Source: an uncultured Bacteroidales bacterium
Lineage (GTDB): Bacteria > Bacteroidota > Bacteroidia > Bacteroidales > UBA932
NCBI GenBank assembly: GCA_947253655.1
Contig: CAMYAE010000004.1
Location: 59,980 to 123,979 of the forward strand
Direction of reading: 5' to 3'
Length of the DNA: 64,000 nt
A program made the translations under genes and the position numbers. This document shows positions 18,336 through 26,458 of this stretch, one piece after another. The notes under the pieces were generated by a model that was not told the origin of the DNA, searched no databases, and saw nothing but the letters and a program-made list of their open reading frames with translations. Each line of letters opens with the position of its first letter. Position 1 is the stretch's first letter.

Positions 18336-19274
18336 TTATTTGCTAAGAGCGTCTATATAGGCCTGGGCATTGGTGCCGGCAGCCTGAGCCTTTTTGTAGA
18401 ACTCAATAGCCTTGGCATTGTTTTTCTGTCCCTGATACAAAGCACCTACAGTAAGGGCTATCGGACCTGCATTCTTTGCGGTAGGAGCGAGCTCCAGATA
18501 TTTCTCAAAATGTTTGATAGCTTCAGTATTATTGTTTGCTTTCATATATGCCTGGCCGGCAACAAGATACGCTTGTGCATTTTCGGTATATTTTGTAGAT
18601 TCCGCAGCCTGCTCCGCAGCATCGGCAAATTTGCCTGCTTTCAGATTAGCGGCAGCAAGTTTCAAGAAAGATATACCCAGGACTTTGTTGGCATTTTCTC
18701 CCTGTCCGTTGGCCTCGGCAATCTTCGCAAACTCTTTAGCGCTTTCAAGGTCTCCGGTAGCGGAAAGGCACTGTACGAGACGTAGAGCGGCTATGGCATT
18801 GGTCGTGTCTGCGGCAATAACTTTCTTGTAGGCCTCTATCGCGCCTGCCATATTCTTTGCTTCAAAAGCTGTGTTGGCGGCATCCATATCTTTCATAATG
18901 CTGATCTGAGGAAGAAGTTCTTCTGCCTCTTTGAGCACCTCTGCATTTTCATATTTCTTTGCTATTTCAGCGGTTTCCTTGATTTTGGCCAGAGCTCCGT
19001 CAAAATCCTTGTTGTTATACATCTCTTTTCCCAAGGAGAGCATGACGCCTGGAATAGCGTTTTTGCAGTTTGTCACCACTTCTTTTCCCTCTTCTCCGCA
19101 GGCTTCCGCCAATGTCAGAGCCTTGTTGAAATTCTCGATAGCTTTAGCTTTTTCGCCGAGAGCCAGTGCTTCGGCTCCATTATTGTAGGCTTCGACAGCA
19201 GATGCCAAGTCTTGGGCTGACATCATTCCGACTGTGAATAGTACAGTTGCAAGTGTAAGAATAACTTTTTTCAT
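18336..19274 (-). CDS. Exported tetratricopeptide repeat protein
   Basis: A 312-residue protein with a Sec signal peptide (MKKVILTLATVLFTVGMMSAQ). The remainder is built from TPR-like helical repeats, including AYNNGAEALALGEKAKAIENF, GAIEAYKKVIAADTTNAIAAL and EAIKHFEKYLELAPTAKNA. It is rich in Ala, Lys and Glu. TPR proteins of this type act as periplasmic or outer-membrane scaffolds; no partner is evident. It is divergent from the M16-like gene and upstream of the U32 gene. Confidence 0.88.
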   Translation of the reverse strand: MKKVILTLATVLFTVGMMSAQDLASAVEAYNNGAEALALGEKAKAIENFNKALTLAEACGEEGKEVVTNCKNAIPGVMLSLGKEMYNNKDFDGALAKIKETAEIAKKYENAEVLKEAEELLPQISIMKDMDAANTAFEAKNMAGAIEAYKKVIAADTTNAIAALRLVQCLSATGDLESAKEFAKIAEANGQGENANKVLGISFLKLAAANLKAGKFADAAEQAAESTKYTENAQAYLVAGQAYMKANNNTEAIKHFEKYLELAPTAKNAGPIALTVGALYQGQKNNAKAIEFYKKAQAAGTNAQAYIDALSK

Positions 19275-19319
19275 CTTATTAATATTTTATTTAACTTATT
19301 AATTTACCGTGTCAATTCA

Positions 19320-19327
19320 CAAAAATA
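19320..19327 (-). promoter_or_regulatory. Putative -7 box for the TPR protein gene
   Basis: Minus-strand TATTTTTG, 45 bp before the ATG at 19274. It forms a divergent pair with the plus-strand box at 19342-19349. Confidence 0.45.
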
Positions 19328-19341
19328 GTAATATTTTATTT

Positions 19342-19349
19342 TAATTTTG
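19342..19349 (+). promoter_or_regulatory. Putative -7 box for the M16-like gene
   Basis: TAATTTTG, 16 bp before the ATG at 19366, which implies a very short 5' leader. No clear -33 box. Confidence 0.45.
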
Positions 19350-19365
19350 TAGAAACGAACTATAA

Positions 19366-22300
19366 ATGAGTAAATATCAAATAAATCTGTTTTTTCTGCT
19401 ACTGTCTGTCATTATCCCAATAACTGTGCCAGCAGCTGAATTGCCTGTGCTTCCTAACGACGGCAAAATCAGGTCAGGAAAATTGGGGAACGGTATATCT
19501 TATTATGTAGTAACTAATTCCAAGGGCACGGGCAAGATCGATATTGCTCTTGTGCAAAAGGGCGGTAAGTCCGATGAGGGCATGGAGGAGGCAGGAGCTG
19601 CTGTGGTTAGGGCACGTTCTTCAATCAATGAGTTGCCTCGGTTTGTCAGGAGAACGCCTTTCAGTTTTATGCAGGGCAAATCCATCTGGCCGGGTCCGGA
19701 AGGATATGTCAAGGTGTCGGACAACTCCACCGTTTTCCGTTTCAACAATATCAGGAATGTGGCAGGAAACGAGGCGGTGGATTCCACATTACTTATGGTT
19801 TTTGACATCATAGGAAAAGAGCATAAGAGGGGAAAAAATGTTTATGTTCCGGAAAATTATGCAATAATCGTAGTCGGAGATGTGGATGAAAATGCCGTTT
19901 TGGGCAAAATGGATATGCTTTCTATGTTGGTGACTGACAGGAGGGGTAAAGTGCCGGCAGGGCATTACGAATGGCATGAAACCAATGAGCCTGAATATCA
20001 TGCAGTTTCGTCGCCATACAGTATTCCGGCTTCGATCAGGATAGACTATAGGCTCCCAAGAGTTTCCGAAGACAAAATAGCCACTGTATTGCCGTTGGTG
20101 TCAATGAGGTATTTCTCGGAACTGAGTGTCTTGCTAAGGAAACGTCTTGAGAGGTCTATGCGTCGCGAGGGGATACCTGTCGCATCAATGGATTTCAATT
20201 ATTTTGGCAGCTTCGCCTATCCCGGCGATGAGCGCTACAGCATTACTCTGAATACTGACAGGGAGCATCTTATTGCCGCTACCGAGACCATTGCCGCCGT
20301 ACTCGCTGAACTTGATATTCGCGGGGCTGTTGTCGGAGAATATTATGATGCTGTCAATGAGGTGGTTGCATCGTTGAAGCGGGATGAATTATATGGGCAG
20401 GTCCCGAATTGGAAATATATAGACATCTGTATGTCGGCCTTCCTTTATGGGGCCTCAATGGCTTCTCCGCAGACCCAACTCAACTTCTTCGTCAGGCGTA
20501 AGATAGAAGGTGCAGCTTCGGTAAAGCTGTTCAATAATTTCGTGGCGGCCATTCTCGACAAGGCTTCGAACGTTTCAATAACCTGTTCTGCGATTGACGC
20601 CGATGCCATTGGTCGGGACATTGTACGGCATTTCTCCGATTCTTGGGACAAAAACGCCGTTGAGGTGCCGTATATCAGCCATATTGTAAGCAATAGCGAT
20701 ACGGTAGGATTTAGGCCTAACTCCACGAGGAACAAGATCAGAAGTGTTGCGACAGAGCCTGTGTCGGGAGGCCTGGTCTGGACATTTTCAAATGGAATAA
20801 AGGTAATATATAAGCAGATACCGAATTCCGGCGACATGTTTTATTATTCCTGGTTTTTGAAAGGAGGATATATGCAGGTGCCGGAGTTGACAGCAGGAGG
20901 TGGTGCCTATCTCCCGGATATGTTCAAACTCTACAATGCGGCCGGCATGACCTCAGAGAGATTCAGGGATATGCTGCGGGCTAACGGCATCTCATTAGAT
21001 ACCGAAGTATCGGCCTCAGACTGCTTTATCAGGGGGGCTGCCCCATCAAATAGGTTGCAGCTGACATTGAAATCTTTATCGGCTCTTGCAAACACGAGAT
21101 CCGTTGATGAAAAGGCTTTTTCTTATTATCGGAAATGCGAATCGTTGCGGGCACTCTATTCAGAAGCTCTCTGTGTGGATATGCCTGTTGTTTTGGACAG
21201 TATAATGAGTCCGGGATACGAATATGCTTCATATAAGAGGGGACGGCCTGATGATGAGATTCAGTTGCACGCCGAGAAATTCTATTCGAGGATGTTCTCC
21301 AAAATGAATAACGGAGTTCTGATCATCACCGGAAATCTTAATGAAAATGCCTTGAAGAAAACATTGTCGCAATATGTAGGGACATTCAAGACCGGCCGCG
21401 GGACAGCATATAGGTCACGAATTCAGAATAAGAATATTTCAGGCAGGGCTACTGTCTATAATGAGGCCCCTGAGCCGTCTATCGGCATAGCATTGTCCGC
21501 ACCCTTAAATCAGACAGCAGAAAATTATATGGCCGGTATGATAGCAAGTTCGGCTTTGCATGACGCTGTGGCCGGCTCTGCTGCAATTTATGGCTGGAAT
21601 ACCGATTCGGACTGGCGTTTTTCGATGTTTCCGGAAGAGACTATAAACATAAATCTTTATCTTCGGAGGGCGTCTTCCGACGGCCTGCCTGCTTCCATGA
21701 TGCCATCGGATTCTTCCGAACAGGTTCTGTCTGCTGTCAGAAAGGCAATCTCCGGAATTGGCCATAATGGGGTGGGGGATGCTCTTTTCGCCGCTGAAAA
21801 GGCTGAACTCGCGGGACTGTTTTCTATATGGACGAAAAATCCTGTAGTTATGAGGACGATTATTGAACTTAGATATGCCTACGGCAAGGATCTTATGACC
21901 GGGCAGGCGGTCAAACTCAAATCTATCGACAAGGAATCGGTCAATAGAATTCTAAGGTCTTTGGCTGATGCCGGTGTCGCAGAATATGTTGTGAAGAAAA
22001 ATGATCTTGGGGCTATCACCGAGGCGTCTTTGCCGGCATTGACATTCCCGTCAGTCCCTGATATGGTGCCTGCCGATGATTTCACATATCCGTTCGGGAA
22101 TATGACAGTGCCTCTGGATACCTTGGATCTTAAATCACTCGAAACTATCCCGATGCGTTATTATGAGCCTGATTCGACTTATGTTCCTTTGAAGCGCAGG
22201 GTGGATTCAATGGCGGTGAAGGCACCGGCCGACACTCTTTTGAAGAAGCCGTTGGTCGACACCCTTCTGAAACCGTCAACTGACACCCTTTTGAAGAGGC

Positions 22301-22470
22301 CGTCCGTTGATACGCTTAATGCGAAACCGTCAGCTGACACCCTTACAAAGAAACCTGTTGTGGGCTCGCTGCCTCCAAAAGAACCTGTTGCCGATACGCT
22401 CTTGAAGAAAACAGCCTCTGAAACTTCCGGCCGTAAACGGGTAATCCATAACGAACATATCGATGAATAA
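19366..22470 (+). CDS. M16-like (insulinase-fold) protein lacking the zinc site, with C-terminal repeat tail
   Basis: A 1034-residue exported protein with signal peptide (residues 1-24, LFFLLLSVIIPITVPAAE). The GKLGNGISYYVVTN start and later VWTFSNGIKVIYK and GVLIITGNLNENALKK segments match the repeated half-domains of M16 peptidases. The HxxEH zinc motif expected soon after residue 60 is absent; that stretch reads KSDEGMEEAGAAVVRARSS, and the first half-domain is shortened. It is therefore probably a non-catalytic M16 homologue. From about residue 955 to 1016 there are about seven degenerate copies of a DTLLKKP unit, a linker or binding tail. It overlaps the DUF3109 gene by 8 bp. Confidence 0.8.
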   Translation: MSKYQINLFFLLLSVIIPITVPAAELPVLPNDGKIRSGKLGNGISYYVVTNSKGTGKIDIALVQKGGKSDEGMEEAGAAVVRARSSINELPRFVRRTPFSFMQGKSIWPGPEGYVKVSDNSTVFRFNNIRNVAGNEAVDSTLLMVFDIIGKEHKRGKNVYVPENYAIIVVGDVDENAVLGKMDMLSMLVTDRRGKVPAGHYEWHETNEPEYHAVSSPYSIPASIRIDYRLPRVSEDKIATVLPLVSMRYFSELSVLLRKRLERSMRREGIPVASMDFNYFGSFAYPGDERYSITLNTDREHLIAATETIAAVLAELDIRGAVVGEYYDAVNEVVASLKRDELYGQVPNWKYIDICMSAFLYGASMASPQTQLNFFVRRKIEGAASVKLFNNFVAAILDKASNVSITCSAIDADAIGRDIVRHFSDSWDKNAVEVPYISHIVSNSDTVGFRPNSTRNKIRSVATEPVSGGLVWTFSNGIKVIYKQIPNSGDMFYYSWFLKGGYMQVPELTAGGGAYLPDMFKLYNAAGMTSERFRDMLRANGISLDTEVSASDCFIRGAAPSNRLQLTLKSLSALANTRSVDEKAFSYYRKCESLRALYSEALCVDMPVVLDSIMSPGYEYASYKRGRPDDEIQLHAEKFYSRMFSKMNNGVLIITGNLNENALKKTLSQYVGTFKTGRGTAYRSRIQNKNISGRATVYNEAPEPSIGIALSAPLNQTAENYMAGMIASSALHDAVAGSAAIYGWNTDSDWRFSMFPEETININLYLRRASSDGLPASMMPSDSSEQVLSAVRKAISGIGHNGVGDALFAAEKAELAGLFSIWTKNPVVMRTIIELRYAYGKDLMTGQAVKLKSIDKESVNRILRSLADAGVAEYVVKKNDLGAITEASLPALTFPSVPDMVPADDFTYPFGNMTVPLDTLDLKSLETIPMRYYEPDSTYVPLKRRVDSMAVKAPADTLLKKPLVDTLLKPSTDTLLKRPSVDTLNAKPSADTLTKKPVVGSLPPKEPVADTLLKKTASETSGRKRVIHNEHIDE
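22227..22415 (+). repeat. Degenerate tandem repeats encoding xDTLLKKP units
   Basis: Within the 3' end of the M16-like gene, about seven imperfect units of 24-30 bases encode ADTLLKKP, VDTLLKP, TDTLLKRP, VDTLNAKP, ADTLTKKP, VGSLPPKEP and ADTLLKK. Copies differ at the DNA level, so they are old or selected at the protein level. Confidence 0.8.
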
Positions 22471-23152
22471 TAAAAATCCGTTCGGCACAATTATTCAGAT
22501 AGGCAACTGCCTGGTGTCGGAAGATGTTGTTTCAGAATACTTTGCCTGCGATTATGATAAATGCCACGGACAATGTTGCGTGGTAGGGGACAGTGGAGCC
22601 CCGCTAAAAGAGGAAGAAATAGGGCTGATTGAGGCGGAATATAATAGGTTTTCACATTTGATGACCTCGGAGGGGCGTGCGGCAGTCGAAGAAAACGGCT
22701 TTTTTGAAGTGGATATAGACGGAGAATATGTAACCCCTACTGTAAATACGCCACATAAGGTTGACGGTTTGGATTATATTCCCGGCTCCGCAAACGGAGT
22801 AATAGGCACTCCGGGGCTTGGCGACTGTGCCTACATTCACTATGAAAAATCAGGGCAGGATGAGGTGGCATCCTGCTTATGTTCTATTGAGAGATGTTTT
22901 TGTCAGGGAAAATGCACATTCCGCAAGCCAATTTCCTGCAGGCTTTATCCCATTAGAATTTCAAAATTAAGTAATGGGACCGATGCCCTTAACCTGCACC
23001 GCTGGAGCATTTGCAGGGACGCCTATACAAAAGGCAGGGAAGAGGGAATAAGGGTCTACCGGTTTCTGAAAGAGCCTCTTACCGAACTATACGGCACGGA
23101 ATTCTACGAGGCCTTGAATGCGGCCGCGGAACATATTAACGGTAAGCCGTAA
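22463..23152 (+). CDS. DUF3109 family protein (cysteine-rich)
   Basis: A 229-residue protein recognisable as DUF3109 by the start IQIGNCLVSEDVVSEYFACDYDKCHGQCCVVGDSGAPL and the later CLCSIERCFCQGKCTFRKPISCRLYP. The many spaced cysteines suggest metal or iron-sulfur binding, but the function is unknown. Its start lies inside the end of the M16-like gene (8-bp overlap), so the two are probably translated from one mRNA. Confidence 0.88.
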   Translation: MNNKNPFGTIIQIGNCLVSEDVVSEYFACDYDKCHGQCCVVGDSGAPLKEEEIGLIEAEYNRFSHLMTSEGRAAVEENGFFEVDIDGEYVTPTVNTPHKVDGLDYIPGSANGVIGTPGLGDCAYIHYEKSGQDEVASCLCSIERCFCQGKCTFRKPISCRLYPIRISKLSNGTDALNLHRWSICRDAYTKGREEGIRVYRFLKEPLTELYGTEFYEALNAAAEHINGKP

Positions 23153-23170
23153 CGCCACACGGCCGACCCT

Positions 23171-23386
23171 CTATTTCCCATTCTGCTTAACCAAAGCAAT
23201 AGCCTGCTCGTAGTCCTCGGCATTCACCTTGACCTCGATACTATCTATAGCCACATTGATTGACGGATAGGATGAAGCCTGTCCGAACACCTGAGCCTGG
23301 ATACCATTAGCCCTAAGCATTCCGGCAGTAATTTCGGCACTTTCCTGGTTGTTGAACCGGGCGACAGTTTTGAATTCTTGTTCCAT
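23171..23386 (-). CDS. DUF2007 family small protein
   Basis: A 71-residue protein: EFKTVARFNNQESAEITAGMLRANGIQAQVFG, then a Val/Ile-rich strand and a C-terminal helix with EDYEQAIALVKQN. This is the layout of DUF2007 (putative signal-transducing, PII-like fold) proteins. The exact function is unknown. It follows the small membrane protein gene after 23 bp and is likely co-transcribed with it. Confidence 0.85.
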   Translation of the reverse strand: MEQEFKTVARFNNQESAEITAGMLRANGIQAQVFGQASSYPSINVAIDSIEVKVNAEDYEQAIALVKQNGK

Positions 23387-23409
23387 GGTGTCTATAATTT
23401 ATTGTGTTA

Positions 23410-23883
23410 TTACTCCCCGTCCTCCTCGTGCCTGAACCTGTATTCAAGGCCGTTTACGGTACGGACTACATCTTTTCTCAGACCCTCCAGCCGGAAGCCG
23501 GTAGCGTTCCTCGTGAAAGTGATTCTGTCCTCGAACATGCGGCTCAAACGGTTTACGGGGTTTTTAAGGCGGAATGTCATATTCTCGCCTTCTTCTCTCT
23601 CAAGCCTATAGTTGCTATTCTCCATATATGCAACCACGCCTTTCTTGATTTCCTCGAACCCTCCGGGGATAAGAGCATCTTTTTCCATAAATCCGAACAT
23701 AGGATAGAAGGCCGCAATAACAGCAAACATAATTGCTATCTGCCACAATGAGTTGTAACCGTTGCGGAACATGGTCTCGATATTCGGGTCGACGACCTTC
23801 AGCAGCACTAAAACCGACATCAGGATTACCGTGATAATAGAAAAATAAAAAAAGTATTTGACCGCTCTTACGATATATTTCAT
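23410..23883 (-). CDS. Small two-helix membrane protein, unknown function
   Basis: About 157 residues. Two hydrophobic segments (about 12-34 and 47-68) are followed by a soluble C-terminal part of about 90 residues with charged beta-strand-like sequence (NYRLEREEGENMTFRLKNPVNRLSRMFEDRITF). I do not recognise the family. An in-frame start at 23961 exists, but it falls inside a promoter-like box (23959-23966), so the ATG at 23883 is preferred. Confidence 0.7.
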   Translation of the reverse strand: MKYIVRAVKYFFYFSIITVILMSVLVLLKVVDPNIETMFRNGYNSLWQIAIMFAVIAAFYPMFGFMEKDALIPGGFEEIKKGVVAYMENSNYRLEREEGENMTFRLKNPVNRLSRMFEDRITFTRNATGFRLEGLRKDVVRTVNGLEYRFRHEEDGE

Positions 23884-23958
23884 ATATAAATAATTTATTC
23901 CGGCAACCGCAGGGCTTGTCTTCCGAAAGATAACCGCAACACCTACACTGCTTAAATA

Positions 23959-23966
23959 CAAATATA
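23959..23966 (-). promoter_or_regulatory. Putative -7 box for the small membrane protein / DUF2007 pair
   Basis: Minus-strand TATATTTG, 75 bp before the preferred ATG at 23883. Confidence 0.45.
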
Positions 23967-24005
23967 ATAAATTCTAATTAGTATGCGTTTCAGAATATTA
24001 ATAAT

Positions 24006-24013
24006 TAGATTTG
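24006..24013 (+). promoter_or_regulatory. Putative -7 box for the fucosidase gene
   Basis: TAGATTTG, 30 bp before the ATG at 24044; the surrounding spacer is very A+T rich. No clear -33 TTG. Confidence 0.5.
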
Positions 24014-24043
24014 CAATAATTCATAAATATTATTGTAGCCGCT

Positions 24044-25459
24044 ATGAAAAAGTTCTCACTGTTTATATTATCTGTTTTTACTTGTTCTTGTGTTCCTGAC
24101 ACTCCGCCAGCTTACGGTCCCGTCCCCACAGAGTCACAACTCGAATGGCAGAAAATGGAAATGAATATGTTCTGTCACTTTGGCCCCAATACATTTTCCG
24201 GAAAGGAATGGGGAGAAGGTACGGAAAATGAAAATCTTTTCAATCCCTCCTCTCTGAATTGTCGTCAATGGGCGGAAGTCGCGGGTGCAGGTGGCTTCAA
24301 GGGTATTATAATTACGGCAAAACATCACGATGGTTTTTGCCTGTGGCCTAATCCGGTAAGCGAACATACTGTTGCCGGCTGCAATTGGAGAAACGGTCGG
24401 GGAGATGTATTGAGAGAGTTGTCAGAGGCTTGTGAGGAAAGAGGACTGAAATTCGGAGTGTATATTTCCCCCTGGGACAGGAATGCTCCGACTTATGGAA
24501 CTAAGGAGTATAATGAACTCTATCGTAAGACTTTGGAAGATGCCTTGTCGAAATATGGAGAAGTGTTTGAGCAATGGTTTGACGGAGCTAACGGAGAGGG
24601 GCCGAATGGCAAAAAACAAGTATATGACTGGTCGCTTTTCTATTCTGAGGTCAGGAAACGGCAGCCTCGTGCAATAATATTCAGTGATGTTGGGCCGGAT
24701 TGCAGGTGGGTAGGGAATGAGAGCGGAATAGCCGGCCGTACAAACAGGTCCCGTCTCAACATTGACGGATTCGGTCCCGGAGCAGATGCCCCCGGAATAG
24801 ATACACTTAATACAGGTAATAAATATGGCTCTCATTGGGTGCCGGCAGAGGCAGATGTTTCTATCAGAAAGGGTTGGTTCTGGCATTCGGATGAAACTCC
24901 AAAAAGCCTTGCACAACTTCTTGACATATATTACGGAAGTGTAGGCCGTAATGCCGTACTGCTTTTGAACGTGCCTCCTGATAACCGAGGGTTAATATGT
25001 AGGGAAGACTCTCTGCGGATAATAGAATTTCGTTCGGCCCTTGATAAAATTTTCAAAACAAATCTCGTCTCAGGAGCCAAAGCTTCGGCAGACAAGTGCA
25101 GGGGGAAGGGTTATGAACCTGCTAATGCAATTGACGATGAATATGATAGTTATTGGGCTACAAAAGATCAAGACCGGAAGGCCGGGCTCACCATTGAATT
25201 CAACTCATGTAAAACTTTCAACCGAGTCCTTTTGCAAGAATATATACCTCTTGGACAAAGAGTTGAAGCCTTCCGCATAGAAGCCTTGGATTGTAAAGGT
25301 AATTGGAAAGTAATTGCTTCCGAGACCACCATTGGATATAAAAGAATAGTCCTTACGGACAAATGCGAAGCTACGGCCATTAAAATTGTGATTGATGATT
25401 CCCTTGCCTGTCCTCTGATTAATAATGTTGAGGTATATTACGATGATATTATGATATAA
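24044..25459 (+). CDS. GH29 alpha-L-fucosidase lipoprotein
   Basis: A 471-residue glycoside hydrolase with a lipoprotein signal (MKKFSLFILSVFTCSC). The GH29 core covers residues about 30-345: NMFCHFGPNTFSGKEWG, ITAKHHDGFCLWP, FGVYISPWDRN, and EQWFDGANGEG with the presumed catalytic Asp in WFDGA. The C-terminal 120 residues resemble the F5/8 type C-like domain (ASADKCRGKGYEPANAIDDEYDSYWATKD). It removes terminal fucose from host or plant glycans at the cell surface or in the periplasm. It stands alone here, with no SusCD pair beside it, and is convergent with the PorV/PorQ-like gene. Confidence 0.92.
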   Translation: MKKFSLFILSVFTCSCVPDTPPAYGPVPTESQLEWQKMEMNMFCHFGPNTFSGKEWGEGTENENLFNPSSLNCRQWAEVAGAGGFKGIIITAKHHDGFCLWPNPVSEHTVAGCNWRNGRGDVLRELSEACEERGLKFGVYISPWDRNAPTYGTKEYNELYRKTLEDALSKYGEVFEQWFDGANGEGPNGKKQVYDWSLFYSEVRKRQPRAIIFSDVGPDCRWVGNESGIAGRTNRSRLNIDGFGPGADAPGIDTLNTGNKYGSHWVPAEADVSIRKGWFWHSDETPKSLAQLLDIYYGSVGRNAVLLLNVPPDNRGLICREDSLRIIEFRSALDKIFKTNLVSGAKASADKCRGKGYEPANAIDDEYDSYWATKDQDRKAGLTIEFNSCKTFNRVLLQEYIPLGQRVEAFRIEALDCKGNWKVIASETTIGYKRIVLTDKCEATAIKIVIDDSLACPLINNVEVYYDDIMI

Positions 25460-25521
25460 TTGTAATATACTGGCGTTTATCTTAAGCAGATAACGTACAA
25501 GAGAGTCCGGAAGGGATATTT

Positions 25522-26454
25522 TCAAATGCCCACTCCAACCCCAACCATGAACATCTTTCCGACATTGGCCGAGACCGGTGATTTCATGGCAGCCTCGACC
25601 GTTATTTTTCCAAACCTCGCTCCTAATCCGTATGCCACGTAGTTGTCTTCGTCTCCCCAATGGGCTCCCATTCTCAGGCTGAGATAACGGCATACGCTGT
25701 AGGCCGCACCCAGCGAGAGGGTGCCGCTGCTCCTGACGTGTCCGTTGCCTACATAGGCTCCACCTCCTGCGGCGACAGTAAGTTTTTGGTCGCCCCATGT
25801 CGGTAACGAGATGTTTCCGCCAATATATATGAGTGGCGTAAGCATTTTGGTGATGTTTTGATAGCTGTAAAAGCCAACGTCCCTGACTCCCAAGGCGGCG
25901 GTACATGCCATGTTGTGCCAATGTGTGGAGTAGGCCGCACCCGTGTTCAGTGCACAGCCATTGGTGGTCAACAGAATCCTCTCGGTCATCAGTGCCGCCG
26001 TGGCATATACGGACAGGGCTCTGTTCAGTCGCAAGGCATATCCCATGTCAAATGAAGTGCTATGCATGCATTTCGCGTTTTCAGGCATCTGGTTCATATC
26101 TTCGTCTATGTTTTGCTCCAGTTTGCCCATGTCAAGGTATCGCACTCCTACGCATATAGCCTGTTTTTCACGCCGCCAATTCACGGTAAGCGTGTGCCAT
26201 GTATAGTTGTTGACATGCTCGGCGTTATTGATATAGCCAAGATGATAGTCAGCTCTCACAGACGTATCTTCAGTCATAAAAATATTGGATGGCTGTGTGT
26301 AGACGTAGCAACCGCCATCTCGCAGGGTTGTAATTCCGCCCATGCCAAGGGAGAGTGGTGACGAGGGGAGATCCGCGATAGGGAAGGGGCGGCCTTGTGC
26401 CATCGCGAGGCAGGGGGCGAGGCATCCGATTACGATGAGCAGATGTTTATTCAT
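25522..26454 (-). CDS. PorV/PorQ-like outer membrane beta-barrel
   Basis: A 310-residue protein with a signal peptide (MNKHLLIVIGCLAPCLAMAQ) and alternating beta-strand patterns to the C-terminus. The start of the mature part, SSPLSLGMGGITTLRDGGCYVYTQPSNIF, resembles the PorV/PorQ (FadL-related) family used by the type IX secretion system as shuttles. It is 4 bp downstream of a protease gene that carries a type IX sorting domain, which supports a secretion-helper role. It could also be a generic small porin of this locus. Last gene of the operon. Confidence 0.55.
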   Translation of the reverse strand: MNKHLLIVIGCLAPCLAMAQGRPFPIADLPSSPLSLGMGGITTLRDGGCYVYTQPSNIFMTEDTSVRADYHLGYINNAEHVNNYTWHTLTVNWRREKQAICVGVRYLDMGKLEQNIDEDMNQMPENAKCMHSTSFDMGYALRLNRALSVYATAALMTERILLTTNGCALNTGAAYSTHWHNMACTAALGVRDVGFYSYQNITKMLTPLIYIGGNISLPTWGDQKLTVAAGGGAYVGNGHVRSSGTLSLGAAYSVCRYLSLRMGAHWGDEDNYVAYGLGARFGKITVEAAMKSPVSANVGKMFMVGVGVGI

Positions 26455-26458
26455 GTAA

